In this document: piece by piece, positions 23,532-24,611 of the stretch | Layout of the letters: every line of letters begins with the position of its first letter | Numbering within the stretch: the first letter of the stretch is position 1 | From: a virus | Direction: 5' to 3' (one strand) | IMG/VR virus record: IMGVR_UViG_3300020215_000135 | Location: 1 to 24,611 of that record | DNA: 24,611 nucleotides | Position numbers and translations under genes: made by a program | Notes under the pieces: generated by a model | Told to the model about the DNA's origin: nothing | The model's database searches: none | The model's input: only the letters and a program-made list of their open reading frames with translations

Positions 23532-24285
23532 GGCATTGTTAATTTAGTGTGGTTTGAGCTAAGCTGATTCATTTTTTACCGAGTCAGTGATCATGGTTAG
23601 ATGCCCAAAATGTAGCTCAGAAGGTTGTACTAAAGATGGGATGGCGAAAGGCAGGTAGCGTTACTAGCGTTACTACTGTAAGTCCTGTGGCTATAGGCAT
23701 ACGGTCAGTTACCGAGGCATCCATCCGGCGGTTAAGCGGCAAGCGCTCCAGCTTTACCTTGAAAGTCTGGGTTTTCGTTCCATTGGCCGATTCCTGAACT
23801 GCAGCCATGTTGCAGTCTATAACTGGATCAAGGCCTATGGCGAGTCCATTGAATCCATTCGCTCTACCTCTGGCGTTGACGTCATCGAACTCGATGAGAT
23901 GCATACTTTATCGGTTCCAAAAAAATTATTGCTGGATCTGGATGGCTGTTGATCGAAATGGCAAACGATGCCTCCACTGCGAAGTGGGTTCCCGCGGCAC
24001 AGAAACAGGCCGAAAACTATGGACGGCCATAGATCAGCCCGTAACCCAGGCCATGACTGACTATTGACGCCTTATGAACAATTTGTTCCGAAAGAGCTTC
24101 ATACACAATCAAAAGCTGAAACCTATACCGTGGAAGGCTATAACCGCTTATTCAGGCATTTTCTTGCTCGGCTGCGCCGAAAATCAAAATGCTATGGCAA
24201 AAGCAAGAGTATGCTGAAATGTCCGTCATGCTTCTGATGCTCAAATGGAACGGAGAGCTGGATGCTATACTTTATTAACAATGCC
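23532..24285 (+). mobile_element. Degenerate IS1-family insertion sequence
   Basis: This element is about 754 bp long, close to the 768 bp of IS1. Its ends are imperfect inverted repeats: the left end begins GGCATTGTTAATTTAGTGTG and the right end, on the minus strand, begins GGCATTGTTAATAAAGTATA. It contains a decayed IS1-type transposase gene. No 8- or 9-bp direct repeat is seen flanking it, so one side may have recombined since insertion or the ends are slightly misplaced. Confidence 0.75.
23593..24279 (+). pseudogene. IS1-family transposase, broken by stops and frameshifts
   Basis: The protein reads in pieces in the order expected for IS1-type transposases (InsA zinc finger and helix-turn-helix, then InsB DDE part). 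Visible are CPKCSSEGCTKDG and YYCKSCGYRHTV (zinc finger), AVKRQALQLYLESLGFRSIG and NCSHVAVYNWIKAYGE (helix-turn-helix), VIELDEMHT, then after a frame change KNYCWIWMAVDRNGKR and GRKLWTAID, and near the end GYNRLFRHFLARLRRKSKCY. Two TAG codons at 23656 and 23665 lie in a tandem duplication of TAGCGTTAC. Base losses near 23910, 24065 and 24215 shift the frame. The start is the ATG at 23593. It cannot make a working transposase; the shift near 23910 lies beyond the point where IS1 uses programmed frameshifting. Confidence 0.8.
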
Positions 24286-24339
24286 GCTCTGTACACGACA
24301 AAAAAGCTAACTGATTGATTTACAAGGCGGGCAAATAAA

Positions 24340-24417
24340 GGACTTGAAAGTCCATCGCTAATCGATTTCACTCTCTTGCGACCAAATAGGAGGTGAAATG
24401 AAATTAAGCGATGGACT
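24340..24417 (+). promoter_or_regulatory. Inverted repeats around the IS4-type transposase start
   Basis: AGTCCATCGCT (24349-24359) and AGCGATGGACT (24407-24417) form a perfect 11-bp stem, extended by TAAT/ATTA with one bulge. The loop contains the ribosome binding site and the ATG. A second, shorter stem, GGACTT/AAGTCC (24340-24353), uses the same bases of the left arm, so the two structures exclude each other. In IS10 and IS50 a similar structure in read-through transcripts lowers transposase translation. Confidence 0.55.
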
Positions 24418-24611
24418 AAGAGTGATTCTAAAAGGACATTTAGGCTGGGGCAAGTGCCGACTGGATTGTTTTATTGGGATGCTGTTGGCGTTAGTGCGGC
24501 TGAAGCACATTAATCTGACGCAACTGGCGTTGGCTTTCGCGAGCCAGGCTGACCCAAAGTCACGCTATCGCCGGCTGCAACGATTTTTCCGGGAAGTCGT
24601 CTTCGACTACG
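24398..24611 (+). CDS. IS4-family transposase, N-terminal part (cut by window edge)
   Basis: The frame is open from an ATG with a very strong ribosome binding site (TAGGAGGTGA, 24387-24396) to the end of the window, 71 codons. The residues LGWGKCRLDCFIGMLLALVR, INLTQLALAFASQ and KSRYRRLQRFF match the N-terminal DNA-binding region of IS4-family transposases (a helix bundle before the DDE domain), which insert by cut and paste. The element's left terminus must lie between 24286 and about 24340 but was not defined. An inverted repeat brackets the ribosome binding site and start codon and could limit expression from outside transcripts. Confidence 0.72.
   Translation, partial: MKLSDGLRVILKGHLGWGKCRLDCFIGMLLALVRLKHINLTQLALAFASQADPKSRYRRLQRFFREVVFDY

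Noticed and set aside
23590-24067. IS1 programmed frameshift between insA and insB
   Set aside because: The A-rich stretch near 23920 resembles a slippery site but lies after the DEMH motif inside the catalytic part, and further stops and shifts elsewhere show simple decay.

Overview
The window looks like a stretch of a gammaproteobacterial chromosome (inferred from a tRNA-Lys remnant with an encoded CCA end, a P2-type integrase, a YfjI/DUF3987 gene, and IS1- and IS4-family elements). The genus cannot be told from this sequence. A GC-rich prophage block is followed by a lower-GC mosaic of island and insertion-sequence material.

Region 1 (1 to about 16329) is the right half of a Mu-like transposable prophage with a long-tailed (B3/D3112-like siphovirus) morphogenesis module. 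All genes are on the + strand, tightly packed, often with ATGA start/stop overlaps. The order is: end of a head gene, Mu gpT-type major head protein, a small head gene, gp36/DUF1320 head-completion protein, gp37-type tail terminator, two tiny proteins, tail tube, tail assembly chaperone with a probable programmed -1 frameshift, tape measure, then a set of tail-tip proteins rich in short repeats. After the last tail gene there are three near-identical 22-bp repeats, two of them abutting. They look like transposase-binding sites of the right prophage end. The transposase, early, lysis and packaging genes must lie to the left, outside the window.

Region 2 (about 16330-18800): directly after the inferred prophage end the frame of a P2-type tyrosine integrase begins in mid-protein, so the prophage seems to have landed inside an older island's integrase gene. 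Its C-terminal catalytic half is intact. Next come a terminator and the 3' part of a tRNA-Lys gene (an attachment-site remnant), then a complete DUF3987/YfjI-like ATPase gene.

Region 3 (18800-23530) is AT-rich, gene-poor accessory DNA. It holds a small membrane protein gene, a minus-strand PD-(D/E)XK-like putative nuclease, the degenerate tail of an integron-type integrase, and a GC-rich unrecognised 515-codon gene with a strong ribosome binding site and a directly abutting 57-codon ORF.

Region 4 (23532 to end) holds a decayed IS1-family element with recognisable inverted ends and the start of an IS4-family transposase gene, cut by the window edge. An inverted repeat brackets that gene's ribosome binding site and start codon.

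The most interesting points are the nested integration history at tRNA-Lys, the transposable-phage end, the chaperone frameshift, the orphan nuclease-like gene and the unknown 515+57 codon pair.
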